From: Emiliania huxleyi CCMP1516
Taxonomy: Eukaryota > Haptophyta > Isochrysidales > Noelaerhabdaceae
Assembly: GCF_000372725.1 (NCBI RefSeq)
Contig: NW_005198253.1
Coordinates: 27,872-49,933 of the forward strand
Direction: 5' to 3'
DNA: 22,062 bases
Part shown: in pieces, positions 1 to 9,735 of the stretch
Numbering within the stretch: position 1 is the stretch's first letter
Layout: each line of letters starts with the position of its first letter
The notes under the pieces: model-generated
The model's input: the letters and a program-made list of their open reading frames with translations, nothing else
What the model was told of the DNA's origin: nothing
The model's database searches: none
Position numbers and translations under genes: made by a program

Positions 1-14
1 GTCACACCAGTTTG

Positions 15-99
15 ACACAACCATGTGATAGCTGTCAGATGTTGGTGCGACAGCCTGACAGCTGTCCGACGCACGAGCCCGGCTGCACACCAGTGGGGT
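15..99 (+). repeat. 85-bp intergenic repeat, copy 1
   Basis: It matches 6590-6674 in the same orientation at 84 of 85 positions; the only difference is G47 versus C6622. It contains a 9-bp inverted repeat, AGCTGTCAG and CTGACAGCT, separated by 16 nt, so a hairpin is possible. This copy lies about 590 nt upstream of the TM9SF start codon. Similarity stops abruptly on both sides. It could be the remnant of a dispersed element, a small RNA or a shared promoter element; the sequence alone does not decide. Confidence 0.85.
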
Positions 100-107
100 C
101 TCTGACG

Positions 108-126
108 CACACACACACACACACAC
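108..126. repeat. (CA)n microsatellite
   Basis: This is an uninterrupted CA dinucleotide run directly downstream of the first 85-bp repeat copy, followed by a short CCTT-type run near 140-150. Confidence 0.95.
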
Positions 127-689
127 CAAGACCGACAGTCCTTCCTTCCTTTCGCACACTGGCAACAAAACATTGGTATTGCTAAAAATCGCCACACTGG
201 ACCCTGTCGTTGTTCGTGTAGCGGTAGATGTTCACGGAGTCGTGAGAGACCTAGGGTTCCGCCCGCACACGCGCAGGGCGCGAGCGTGGAGCGAGCCGCG
301 GAGGGAGAGAGAGGGAGAGGGAGGAGCGGAACGGGTTTCTTCCTCGCGCGGCAAGAGGGAGGCGAGACAGGGAGAGGCAGAGGGAGGGAGAGGGAGGGGG
401 AGGAGCAGGAGGAATAAGGGACAGGGCGGAGTCAGAGAGGTAGAGGCCAGGGGTGGAGAGAGAGGGGCGTGGGAGTCGGAGAGAGGGAGGACGCAAGAGC
501 CGTGAACGCAGCGACCTCCACGCCAGCAGAAGAACAGCGGGCGGCGCCGGGAGAGGCAAACATCGTCGCGCTGCACTCTCTCTCTCGCACGAACGATGCC
601 TCGATTGGCCGCGGTGCGCCACCGCCCCTGTCCCCCGCGCGCCGGCCGCCGCCGCAGCCTGCCATCCGTTCTCACACGGCGCGTCGGCA

Positions 690-2755
690 ATGCTCACGTG
701 CCCCTGCGCCGCCGGCCCTCAGCGCGCTCTGGCGCTGATCGCATCGGCGCAAGCCTTCTACCTGCCTGGGGTGGCGCCGCGCGACTACATGGACTCGGAC
801 AAGGTTGAGATCCGCGTGCACAAGCTATCGAGCCCGCGCACCCACCTACCCTTCGACTACTACTCCCTCCCCTTCTGCCGGCCCGACAACCTAGTCAAGC
901 AGGCAGAGAACCTGGGCGAGGTGCTGCACGGCGCCGTGATCCAGAATTCGCCGTACGAGGTCTTCATGGGCCGCTCCGAGTTCCGGATCGCCTGCCGCGT
1001 CGAGCTCACCAAGGCGCAGAAGATCACCCTCTCGCAGCGCGTGCGGCAGGACTACCGCGTCCACCTGATCATGGACAACCTGCCGGCGGCGACGAAGATG
1101 ATCGCCGAGATGGCGGACGGGACGAAGAAGGACATGTACGACCGTGGCTTCCGGCTCGGCTTCCTCGGCTCCAAGGACATCCCCGGCACCGAGCCCACCA
1201 AGCCTTACGTCAACAACCATCTCCGCTTCATCGTCAAGTACCACCGCTCGGACACCTTTCCGGGCAGCAGGATCGTGGGGTTCGAGGTCGAGGCGTACTC
1301 GGTGCGCACCGCGCGAGGGGGAGGCTGCGGGGAGGCGCGCGCCGCCGCCGAGCGAGCGACCCTCCCTCCCGCAGGTCAAGCACACCTACGAAGGCCAGTG
1401 GGACGAAAAGTCGCCAAAGCTGACGTCGGTGCCGCTCCGTCCCGACCTCGCTCCGATGCTCGCGTGGTCGAACGAGATCGTGTACACGTACGACGTGGTG
1501 TGGGAGCACTCGCCGATCGCGTGGGCGAGCCGCTGGGACCTCTACCTCTACATGGGCGACGACCAGGTCCACTGGTTCTCCATCCTGAACTCGCTCGTGA
1601 TAGTGCTGCTGCTGTCGGGCATCGTCGCGATGATTATGGTGCGGACGCTGCGGCGGGACCTGGCGGAGTACAACTCGGTGGAGGAGAAGGAGGAGCTGCT
1701 CGAGGAGTCGGGCTGGAAGCTCGTGCACGCCGACGTCCTCCGCCCGCCGCCGCTCGCCGCCTGGCTCGCGACCACGATCGGGACGGGCATGCAGGTGCTC
1801 TGCATGTCCTTCATCTCGATCGCGTGCGCGATGCTCGGCTTCCTCTCGCCCGCGAACCGCGGATCGATGCTGACCGTCTCGCTGCTGCTCTTCGCCCTGA
1901 TGGGCGTCGCCGCCGGCTACTGCGCCGCCCTCGCCTACAAGGCTTTCAAGGGCGCGCAGTGGAAGTCGCTCACGCTGCTCACCGCCTTCCTCTTCCCCGG
2001 CATCGTGCTCGGAGTCATGTTCGTCCTCAACTTCTTCATCTGGGGACAGCACTCCTCCGGCGCCGTCCCCTTCGGAACCATGTTTGCCGTGCTGTGCATA
2101 TGGCGCCGCACGCCCCGCCGCCGCCTTCTTCGCCCTCGCCGCCCGCCCCGCCCCCGCCCTCGCCCCGACCCCGCCCGGCGGCCGCACGCGCAGGTTCCTC
2201 ATCTCCTTCCCTCTCGTCTGGGTGGGCGTCTGGCTCGGCTACCGCGGCACGCTCAAGGACCCGCCCGTCAAGACCAACATGGTCCCGCGCGTCATCCCCT
2301 CCCAGGCCTGGTACCTCCACCCCCTCTTCACGATGCTCATCGGCGGCATCCTGCCGTTTGGCGCCGTCTTCATCGAGCTCTACTTCATCATGTCCTCCAT
2401 CTGGCTGCAGCGCTTCTACTACGTGTTTGGCTTCCTGGCGCTCGTGCTGCTCATCCTCATCATCACCTGTGCCGAGATGGCCATCGTGCTCTGCTACTTC
2501 CAGCTCTGCAACGAAAACTACCTCTGGCAGTGGCGCTCCTTCCTCAACACGGGCTCCGCCGGCCTCTTCCTCTTCGGCTACTCGTTTGTCTACTTCTCGT
2601 CGACGCTCGAAATCATGGGCTTCGTCTCGACGATGCTCTACTTTTCGTACATGTTCATCTGCTCGCTCCTCTTTGGGGTCACCACGGGCACCATCGGCTT
2701 CGTCGCCTCGTGGTGGTTTGTGCTCCAGATTTACGGCGCTGTCAAGGTGGATTAA
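690..2755 (+). CDS. TM9SF: Nonaspanin, transmembrane 9 superfamily (TM9SF2/4 type), three exons
   Basis: Exons 690-1301, 1375-2102 and 2194-2755 join to 633 aa, the usual family length. Nonaspanins are nine-span Golgi/endosomal proteins linked to membrane-protein sorting and adhesion. The ATG at 690 gives a signal peptide (cleavage near AQA|FYLPG, residue 22) and the family hallmark FYLPGVAPRDY at the start of the mature lumenal domain. That domain runs to about residue 270, followed by the first membrane span (about 272-293), a charged loop, and the C-terminal block of hydrophobic helices. The protein ends in KVD, which fits the KXD/E Golgi-retention signal known for this family. Intron 1 (73 nt) is GT-AG. 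Intron 2 (2103-2193) must use a GC donor to keep the conserved join AVLCIW-FLISFPLVW. The 5' UTR and transcription start are not defined. It converges with the cullin gene downstream. Confidence 0.95.
2103..2193 (+). other. GC-AG intron 2 of the TM9SF gene
   Basis: The phase-2 intron begins GCGCCG and ends GCGCAG. A GT donor in the neighbourhood would remove conserved residues, whereas the GC donor completes the Trp codon (TG|G) and restores the next membrane helix in frame. Confidence 0.8.
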
Positions 2756-3248
2756 GACATGGAGGGCGAGTGCCGCTCCTCCTCTACGCGAGCTGTGCGA
2801 GCTGTGGGGCGCGTAGAGGAGGAGCGCGGTGCGTTGGGGAGGCCGCCGCGCCGCGCACCAGGGCGCGGGGGGTATGTGCGGCGTACGGTACACCTAGGAG
2901 AGACCTAGACCTGTGAGAGCGCGCGGCGCGCGAGCGCAGCAGAGAGACGAGAGTGAGAGACACGCGTATAGCGGCGCGAAGAAAGAGCACGTGTGGTCTT
3001 GTGTGATTGACAGCTGCTTTCCCCGCGAAACCGGTCGCCTGGTTTTTTGACATGGCCGCACCCTGTACATAACTAGAGCGGCGCGCGTTGACACATACGA
3101 ACACAAGAGTCACGTTCCTCTCCGCGGCCCACCGCCTCCCCCGCGCCCGCGGCTCGTTCGCCTCGTCTGGGCGCGGAGGGCGCGGCGGGCGAGCAGGCGC
3201 GGAGGGGGCGTGAGCGGGGAGCGGTAGATCGAGCCCCCTCCCCTCCCC
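2756..3248. other. Convergent intergenic region between TM9SF and cullin
   Basis: The 493 nt between the two stop codons should hold both 3' ends. No ORF with family resemblance is visible. There is a purine-rich, GAGA-containing patch around 2900-2965 and a GC-rich patch at 3110-3240. I see no clear AATAAA signal and no RNA gene. Confidence 0.5.
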
Positions 3249-6092
3249 TCAGGCCAGGTACTTGTACAGATTGGGGTTGGAGGGATCGCGCTCCAGGTAC
3301 TCGCGGTGGATGAGGTCCTCGATGCGCTTCCTGCGGGGGCGAGGAGGCGCGGCGCTCGGGGCGGGCGGCGCGACGGCGGGCGGGCCGCGCGGAGGGGGCG
3401 GCGCACTTGATCTGCTTCGGGTCGGGCTTGAAGTGGCGCATCAGCTGGGTCGAAGCCTCGAGCACGAGCTTCTGGTGGTCGAGCGACTGCGGCGGGCGGC
3501 GGCGAGAGGGGGGGTGGGCACGGCGGCGGCGCGAGGGGCGGGCGGAAAGGGTGGTGGAGCACCTTGCGCGTCTTCATGATGCGCACAATCGCCGCCTCGA
3601 TGGCATGCTTGCGGTCCTCGTCCACGGTGGCTCGCGTCGCGTCCTTCTCCTCCTGCGTGATCTTGGCGGCGATCATCGGCACCTTGATCCGCCGCGCGCG
3701 GTCAGAGAAGGCAGCGTTGTAGGTGATTTTGTCGGTCGGCGCGACCTCCTTGCCGGCCGGATCCTTGGTCAGGATCTTGTACTTGCCGACGCAGAGCGAG
3801 AGCACGTAGCGCTTGAGCTCCTCCGCGGGCAGGTTGAGGTGGCCCTGGATGTCGGAGAAGGTCATCGAGTCCGCCTCGTTGAAGAGCAGCAGGATGCAGG
3901 CCTGGTAGGTGGAGACGAGCAGGTCGTGCTCCTTGCTCTTCCCCGAGGGCGTGAACTTGCCCACCACGGTCGCCGAGCCCAGCGAGTGCACCCACCGCAG
4001 CCGGCGGTGCGAGGTGCGCAAGTCGTAAAAGGCCTTGAAGGTCTCGATGCACTGCAGCATCTCCTTTGGCAGGTTGAGCTCGTCCGACTTGTACGTGGGC
4101 CAGAAGCCGGTGGTGAGCACCTGCACCGTCAGGTCGGTGTCGAGCTCGAGCTCCTTGTCCTTGACGTGCTCGGCGAAGGCGGACTGGATGTCCTGCGACA
4201 GGTTCATGTCGGTCACCATGCCCTCCAGCTTCGAGGTGAACTGCGCGCCGCACCGCAGCTTGAGCTTGGCGATCATCGAGCGCTCCGCGTCGTCGCTCGA
4301 CGAGCGCGCCAGCAGCAGCCGCTTCGCGAGCTGCTTCTTGTAGAACTCGGCGAAGATGTCCTTGTCGGACAGGTAGCCAAAGAGCCGCACCACCTTCTCC
4401 AGCTTGTCCTCGAGCGCCTCGTCCGAGAGCCGCTCGCCCGACTTTTTGAGCAGGTTGTCGCAAAAGTTGGAGAGCAGCTCTGCGGTGGCGCTCTTGCCGA
4501 TGTCCTTGTTGACGAAGACCTCGAAGGCCTCCTTCATCGCCTTGTGGAAGATGTTGTGCCCCTGGAAGCACCCCTTCTCGGGCCCCGACCCCACCAGCTC
4601 GGTGTACTTGTCGTGGATGTCGAGCAGCTCCTGCACGTACGGCATCAGGTCGCCCTCGGCGTTGACCGACTGCTTCTTGACGAGCGCGAGGCCCACGTCG
4701 GTGATGTGCTTGCGCACGATGTTTGCGATCGGCGGCAGCCCGGTGGGGATGCGCGAGAAGAGGCGGAACATCCGCGACAGGTCCTCCGTCTTGTTGTCGA
4801 GCAGCAGCTTCTCGCAGCCGGAGTGCTCCTTCTCGAGCAGCTGCTGCTCCGGGTTCTGCAGCAGCTGCTCCTCGCACACCTGGAGCGGGCGGGCGGGGCG
4901 GCGGTGGCGCGCGGCGCGCGGCGCGCGGCGCACGGACGGCGCGGGGAGGGGCGACCGCGGTCCGAGGAGGGGGCTCCCGCCCGCGGGGGACGTGCGATGG
5001 GTGCGGGCGTGTCTGGTGGCGCGGTCTGGCCACACCTTGAGCAGCTTCTCCTCGGTCGAGGAGTGCAGGTAGTTGGCCACGCGGTCCTGCTCCTGCTTGA
5101 GCCGGTCCTCGGCCTTGCGCATGTACTCCGGAAAGGAGTCGTTCCCCGCCCACTTTGCCGACTCGCGCGAGTAGTAGTCCGCGGTCGTCGAGAGGAGCAT
5201 CTCCTCAAAGTCGGTCGCGTACGTCTCGAGCGAGGCGCGCGAGCCGCCCATCTCGACGAAGATGTCGATGACCGACTTGATGAGCTGCTTGTCCACCTGC
5301 TCGCACTCGCGCTCGCGCCGCACCAGCTCCAGGATCGCCGTCCGCACCTCTCGCTTCACCGCGTTGAAGACGATCTCGAGGAACTTTTGCGACCCTACCT
5401 CTGCCAGCTCAGGCAGCGACAGCCGCTTCACGTAGAAGCGGTCCTGCGCGCGCGGCGGAGGGCGCGCGGCTCGGCCCGTGCGCCGCCGCCGCACGGGGCG
5501 AGCGCGGCGGCGAAGGGAGCGGTGGGGCGCGCACCAAGTACTTGAAGACGTGCGAGAGGAAGCGGATGATCGTCTTGTGGTTCTCCCAGCGCCGCACCAG
5601 CTCCTGCGCAACCCGCGGCACAAGCGCTCGGCGCGACGCAGCGAGAGAGCGGCGCGCGCGAATGCGCGTCACGGGAAGCGAGGGCCGGCGGGGTGCGCGG
5701 CGTCGCACCCGCAGCATCGCCTCGTCATGCTTCTCCTTGATGCGCGGCAGGATGCGCGCAGTCAAGTAGTCGATGACAGCCTCGCAATAGTTGTTGTACA
5801 GCGGCTCGCTCCAGTTGTTTGGCGGCTTCTGCGTGCACATGGTGTAGACCGTCCTGCGCACAGCCGAGGCCGGGGCGAAGCTCGAGCGCGCGAACCGCGC
5901 CGCGCGCTGCTGAGGCGGCGCAGGGCGCAGAGGCGGGAGCGCGCACGTGTACAGCTGCGAGTACTCGTCGGTGCTTATCCGGTGCTTGTACACGCCGCCC
6001 GACGCATCCTCGAGAATCTCCTCGATCTTGAGCACGCCGCCCGTCTTCAGCTTGTTCCAGCCATCCTCGAGCTGTATGACCTGAGCATTCAT
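3249..6092 (-). CDS. CUL1: Cullin, CUL1-like scaffold of an SCF-type ubiquitin ligase, seven exons
   Basis: Exons (5' to 3' on the minus strand) are 6092-5947, 5853-5709, 5603-5535, 5443-5036, 4879-3563, 3486-3407 and 3330-3249, giving 748 aa. Cullins hold a substrate adaptor at the N-terminus and RBX1 plus E2 at the C-terminus. N-terminal cullin repeats include [17 protein letters not shown] and an LLEKEHSGC segment typical of CUL1 in plants and related groups. The cullin-homology domain follows, and the neddylation motif IVRIMKTRK places the acceptor Lys at residue 692. The winged-helix tail ends [12 protein letters not shown], the family C-terminus. All six introns are GT-AG, 76-156 nt, with donors mostly GTGCGC. 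An acceptor-like CAG just upstream of the ATG hints at a further 5' exon. Assignment to CUL1 rather than another cullin rests on N-terminal similarity recalled from memory. Confidence 0.95.
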
Positions 6093-6589
6093 GATGTGCA
6101 GCGCCTGCGGCGCGGGGAGCGGCGGGCGCGGGCCGGGTCGGAGGCCGAACGGAGCGACGCGGGGCGCTGCGCAGCGAGACGCTTCGAGGCGGCGAGCAGG
6201 AGAGAGCAGCGAGGCGCCGCACGGCAAGGCGCTGAGCTGGTACCTGGCTGGCGGCGCCCGCTCTTCTCTGGCGCCCTGGTCTCTGCCGCTGCCGCTCTTG
6301 CGCAAAAGAAATGAGGAGGCGTTGGTGCCGACCCAGTTCGCGGTCCTCTCTGCTCTGTCCCCGCGGCACGCACAGAAGGTGCGGGCAGGCAGGGGCCAGC
6401 CGAACTCGAAGTGCTCCACGGGGCAACCTAGGGGCAACGCGAGGCGCGAGCCCCATCTGCGATCTGGAGCGAGCCAGAGCTCCGCCTTGAGAGCTGCGCC
6501 TGCGGCTCGTTCATACAGGTCACAAAGAGAGAAGAGAGAGGTGGATGGATGGATGGGGAGGAAGACGCTGCCCCAGCAGTCTCACGGTC

Positions 6590-6674
6590 ACACAACCATG
6601 TGATAGCTGTCAGATGTTGGTCCGACAGCCTGACAGCTGTCCGACGCACGAGCCCGGCTGCACACCAGTGGGGT
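6590..6674 (+). repeat. 85-bp intergenic repeat, copy 2
   Basis: It is the near-identical partner of 15-99 (one mismatch), with the same internal inverted repeat. It lies between the divergent cullin and membrane-protein genes, about 500 nt from the cullin start and 200 nt from the next start. No matching target duplication is visible next to either copy. Confidence 0.85.
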
Positions 6675-6701
6675 AGACGGACATCCCAAGCTAGGTATGT
6701 T

Positions 6702-6720
6702 AAAGAAAGAAAGAAAGAAA
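6702..6720. repeat. (AAAG)n microsatellite
   Basis: About four and a half perfect AAAG units lie just downstream of the second 85-bp repeat copy. Confidence 0.9.
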
Positions 6721-6876
6721 ACACACAACCCAAGGGAGGGATGGGAGAACGGCACGCCGCCACCACACAGGGATTTTAAGGAGAGGAGTGTGGTGCGCTA
6801 GCCGTCGCCCACCCTGGGGAGTCTGCCTCTTCGTATCTCTTTTCGCAGTCTCTCGCCGCTTCTCGCTGCAACCTTC

Positions 6877-7797
6877 ATGCCACCTCGCGGCCGTCCCACT
6901 CTCGTCGGTCTCTCCCTTGTCACTTCCTCCTCTGTCGCGTCGTTCTCTTCTAAGTATGTTGTTGGCAAGCGGAGCGCGCGATTTTTCTTCAGCTCTTCTT
7001 CCGTTCGCTTCTCGCAGTCGATCGCAGACGCGAGCGGCGACGACCTGGGCGAGGGCGAAAAGCAAATCAATACCGCGCGCACAGCCCAGGTATTCCCAGA
7101 CAGTCTGAATATGGTGGAATTGCTCAGCGTGCCAAGCACCTTTGCGGGGCACACGCGCTCGGAGCAGTGGCAGTTCTTCCTGCACTCGGTGTGGATGGTT
7201 GTGCCGGCGCTCTTGGTTCTCTTTCCTGCGGCGCTGAGCTGGCATCCACGTGGGATCGTGCTGGCTTCGCCGTGGGCTTCCCTCCTCAGCCACGTCGCCT
7301 CTCTGGCTCACTGGAGCGACTACAAGCCCGGAGGGACGGTGCAGAAGGTGGACGTCGCGCTCGCGCTGGCCGTGATGCTCACAGCCTTCTCGGACGGGTG
7401 GGCGGTGCTCGGTCTGGTGGCGCTTCCTCTGGGCGAACGTCGATTCCTCTGGGCGATGAGCGCGGCTCTCGCCCTGCTCGCGGCGCTTGACGTGAGGCAC
7501 AGGCAGCTGTTTGGCACCACGCACGTCGCCGGCACGGTGATCCACCACACCCTCCGCCACGTCGGATACTACTACGTGCTGTTCGTCTGTGGCGAGCCCA
7601 CGGGCGGCCCTCAGGCGAGGGCCCTGCTGCTGGCGGGCCCGATAGCGCACGTTGTGCTCTGCGCAGCAAGCGGCTCCCGCTGGCTGCGCCTCGACGAGCG
7701 CTCGGCGCCAGCCTCCGTTGGCGAGTGCGCCGCCGGGCTGGCGCTCTCGTACGGCGCGGTGGCGACGACGCTGAGCCTCACCAGGACAATCCGATAA
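6877..7797 (+). CDS. Multi-span membrane protein of unknown function
   Basis: A single open frame encodes up to 306 aa. I do not recognise the family. From about residue 95 it shows six or seven hydrophobic segments, including one around VWMVVPALLVLFPAAL, one ending SHVASLAHW, a His-rich helix (THVAGTVIHHTLRHVGYYY) and two more near the C-terminus. The clustered His residues recall membrane metallohydrolases such as the alkaline ceramidase/CREST group, but the full motif set is not present, so this is only a thought. The first 78 residues are Ser/Arg-rich and could be a transit peptide. They could instead be untranslated, with the ATG at 7111 (228 aa) as the true start; that start directly precedes the first helix. 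It is divergent from cullin and has no visible intron. Confidence 0.6.
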   Translation: MPPRGRPTLVGLSLVTSSSVASFSSKYVVGKRSARFFFSSSSVRFSQSIADASGDDLGEGEKQINTARTAQVFPDSLNMVELLSVPSTFAGHTRSEQWQFFLHSVWMVVPALLVLFPAALSWHPRGIVLASPWASLLSHVASLAHWSDYKPGGTVQKVDVALALAVMLTAFSDGWAVLGLVALPLGERRFLWAMSAALALLAALDVRHRQLFGTTHVAGTVIHHTLRHVGYYYVLFVCGEPTGGPQARALLLAGPIAHVVLCAASGSRWLRLDERSAPASVGECAAGLALSYGAVATTLSLTRTIR

Positions 7798-8376
7798 CTG
7801 TTGAGTACCACGCAGGCAGTTTTTTTCTGCCCTGTAGTCTCTCTCTTGTACACTGTCGCGGCCTAACGAGTCTCTCTGAGCAGATTAGTCAGATCACGAT
7901 CCTGGCGTGTACACAATTCACTGGCGGATCCGCTCCCTTCGCACGCACCGCACCTGACCCTCCTCTTTGAGGACTCCTCACCTTCCGGACCCCCACCAGC
8001 CCAATAAAAAAGAAACCGTTCGCGGCGCCGGCCAACGCGTCTCTAGCCAGCGCTCACATGCCAAAAGACACCTCGCAGCGCGCGAGACGTGACCGAAGCG
8101 GCACGCCTCGGCGCCGCGAGAGCAGCCGGTCGACGTCGGCACCAAGCGCGCGGCCGCCGGGCGCCTCCGAACCGACAGGGGCGCCGCGGCAGTAGAGAGC
8201 ACTCCATCGCCATACCGTTTTTATGGCGGTATGGCCAAAAAAGAAAACTCACCCGCAACAGCGTGGCCGCAGGCAGCGGTAGCGGCGACCACCGCTGGAC
8301 GAACAGCGTGGCCGCTGCAGCGGTGGCGGCGGCGGCGGCACCACACCGCGGCGCGGCACACCTCGCTCCCATCATC
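7798..8376. other. Intergenic region between the membrane protein and pseudouridine synthase genes
   Basis: This 579-nt stretch holds an AATAAA hexamer (8003-8008) that could be a polyadenylation signal, and a perfect 9-bp inverted repeat (GCCATACCG at 8209-8217, CGGTATGGC at 8227-8235). Just before the next start codon comes an Ala/Ser-coding stretch in which an AACAGCGTGGCCGC segment occurs twice. The synthase frame is open through part of it but has no in-frame ATG, so an upstream exon is possible. Confidence 0.5.
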
Positions 8377-9735
8377 ATGATCTCGAAGGAGAGCGGGCGC
8401 TGCAGCTCGGGCGGGACCTTGCTCTGTGACGCCGCTCTCGCCGCCTCGTCCCGCCTCAACGAGGGCAACACCTACCCTGAGACTGTCCCTGCTTCGGCCG
8501 CTGGCCAGCCTTTGCTCGACTTCCTCGTCGACCGCTACGCCCACTCGACTCGCGAGGCGTGGACGTCCCACTGCAGAGCCGGCCGCCTTCGGCTCAACGG
8601 CACGCCTGCCACGGCCGACTGCCTGCTCCGCGAGGGCCAGCGGCTCGAGTACCACCGACCTCCTTGGCGCGAGCCGGCGGCGCCACGGTGGCTTTGGACG
8701 CTCTTCGCAGACGAGCACGCCGTGGTGCTCTGCAAGCCGAGCGGCCTTCCCACGCTGCCGTCGGAGCTCTACCACGACAGCACGGTGCTCTCTCTGCTGC
8801 GGTGCGGCGGCGAGCCAGTCCCAAGCCCCGTCCACCGGCTCGGCGTCGGCACCTCGGGCCTGCTACTCTGCGCGGCGTCTGCTCTCGGGCGGCGCGCCCT
8901 CTCCGTCGCCCTGCAGGAGCGACGCGTGTCGAAGACGTACCGCGCTCTCGTGCAGGGCCTGGTCGCGGGCGAGACGCTCGACATCGACTGCCCGATCGGG
9001 CCGGTGCCGCACGCGGCCGCCTTTGGCGGATCGTGCGGCGAGGTTTGCGCGGCCCGGCCAGAGGGCGGCGCCGGGTGCAAGGCGGCGCGCTCGCACCTCC
9101 GCGTCGTGCGGCGCGATGCGTCTGCGGCGGGCGGCGCTGGCGCGACGCTCGTTGAGGTGCGGATACCGACTGGCCGGCCGCACCAGATCCGAATCCACAC
9201 CGCGTACGCAGGCCACCCGCTGGTTGGGGACCCGCTCTACTGTCGCGGCGGGCTGCCGCGGGGAGGGGGAGGCGGAGGCGGAGGAGGCGGAGGAGGAGGC
9301 AGAGGAGGAGGCGAGGGGAGGGAGGAGGAGTGTGTGGGTGGGTCGCGCGGCGGTGCGGTGCCGCGCCCGCCGCTGCCGCGGGATACTGGCTACCTGCTGC
9401 ACGCGTGGCGGCTCGAGTTCCCGCACCCTTCCACCGGCGATACCGTCATGCTCGTCGCGCCTCCGCCTGCTCCGCTCTGTGACGCCGGCGAGGAGGCACT
9501 GGAGGAGGCGGCGGCGCGTGCGCTGGAGGCCGACCTGATCTACCGCGGAGAGGACGGCGAGGTGGCGGCGTGGAGGAGAGCCAGTGGCGGTGGCGGTGGC
9601 GGTGGCGAGAGTGAGGTGGCTGGGCGAGGTCGCCCGAGGAGAGTCAAAGGGAAGGGCAGCCGCTCCGAGGCAGAGATTGCAGCGGTGCGCGCGGAGAGGG
9701 CGGTCAAGCGTCTCACAGCGGCGGTGGTGACGTGA
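8377..9735 (+). CDS. RluA-family RNA pseudouridine synthase (plant PUS5-like)
   Basis: The 452-aa frame begins at the only in-frame ATG. RluA enzymes isomerise uridine to pseudouridine in rRNA or tRNA. An S4-like RNA-binding region (residues about 44-92) contains GRLRLNG and ends in HRPPWREP. Then come the catalytic-domain motifs: VVLCKPSGLPT, HRLGVGTSGLLLCA (153-166), and TGRPHQIRIH (265-274) followed by HPLVGDPLY. The usual catalytic Asp of HRLD is Gly156 here. I recall HRLGRGTSG in a plant/cyanobacterial subgroup, so this may be a subgroup trait and not a lesion, but that is from memory. A Gly-rich insertion (about 289-330) sits between DPLY and the last strand LLHAWRLEFPHP. The C-terminus is Gly- and Arg-rich. 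The N-terminal 35 residues are variable and could be a targeting peptide. Confidence 0.9.
   Translation: MISKESGRCSSGGTLLCDAALAASSRLNEGNTYPETVPASAAGQPLLDFLVDRYAHSTREAWTSHCRAGRLRLNGTPATADCLLREGQRLEYHRPPWREPAAPRWLWTLFADEHAVVLCKPSGLPTLPSELYHDSTVLSLLRCGGEPVPSPVHRLGVGTSGLLLCAASALGRRALSVALQERRVSKTYRALVQGLVAGETLDIDCPIGPVPHAAAFGGSCGEVCAARPEGGAGCKAARSHLRVVRRDASAAGGAGATLVEVRIPTGRPHQIRIHTAYAGHPLVGDPLYCRGGLPRGGGGGGGGGGGGGRGGGEGREEECVGGSRGGAVPRPPLPRDTGYLLHAWRLEFPHPSTGDTVMLVAPPPAPLCDAGEEALEEAAARALEADLIYRGEDGEVAAWRRASGGGGGGGESEVAGRGRPRRVKGKGSRSEAEIAAVRAERAVKRLTAAVVT
9255..9335 (+). repeat. Polypurine GGA/GGC tract coding a poly-glycine loop
   Basis: A simple-sequence run of GGAGGC/GGAGGA units lies inside the pseudouridine synthase gene and keeps the reading frame. 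It encodes a run of Gly residues between two conserved strands, at a place where related enzymes have a short loop. An unspliced reading is the simplest, because no splice pair that removes the run restores a better join. Confidence 0.8.

Larger units (their letters stand above)
1..689. other. Upstream intergenic region and 5' UTR of the TM9SF gene
   Basis: No convincing gene is seen before the TM9SF start codon. The stretch holds an 85-bp repeat copy (15-99), a CA microsatellite (108-126) and a long purine-rich (G/A) tract from about 290 to 495 on the + strand. The TM9SF frame stays open upstream to about 453, but the translation there is Arg/Ser-rich with no family resemblance, so I read it as 5' UTR. 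No TATA box or other core promoter motif stands out. Confidence 0.6.
6093..6876. promoter_or_regulatory. Divergent intergenic region, probable shared promoter of cullin and the membrane-protein gene
   Basis: Two genes point away from each other here, so this 784-nt stretch should contain both promoters. It holds an ATGG-type short tandem run (about 6541-6556), the second 85-bp repeat copy (6590-6674) and an AAAG run (6702-6720). The cullin frame stays open upstream to about 6437 but shows no cullin-like residues. The region call is inferred from gene orientation; no core promoter motif is recognised. Confidence 0.4.

Noticed and set aside
453..689. N-terminal extension of the TM9SF frame
   Set aside because: The extension is Arg/Ser-rich low complexity, and the ATG at 690 starts a proper signal peptide directly before the family motif FYLPGVAP.
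3407..5545. A 712-codon open frame on the + strand opposite the cullin gene
   Set aside because: It is an antisense shadow produced by GC-rich codon use. The minus strand encodes a full cullin with all motifs, and the + strand translation has no domain.
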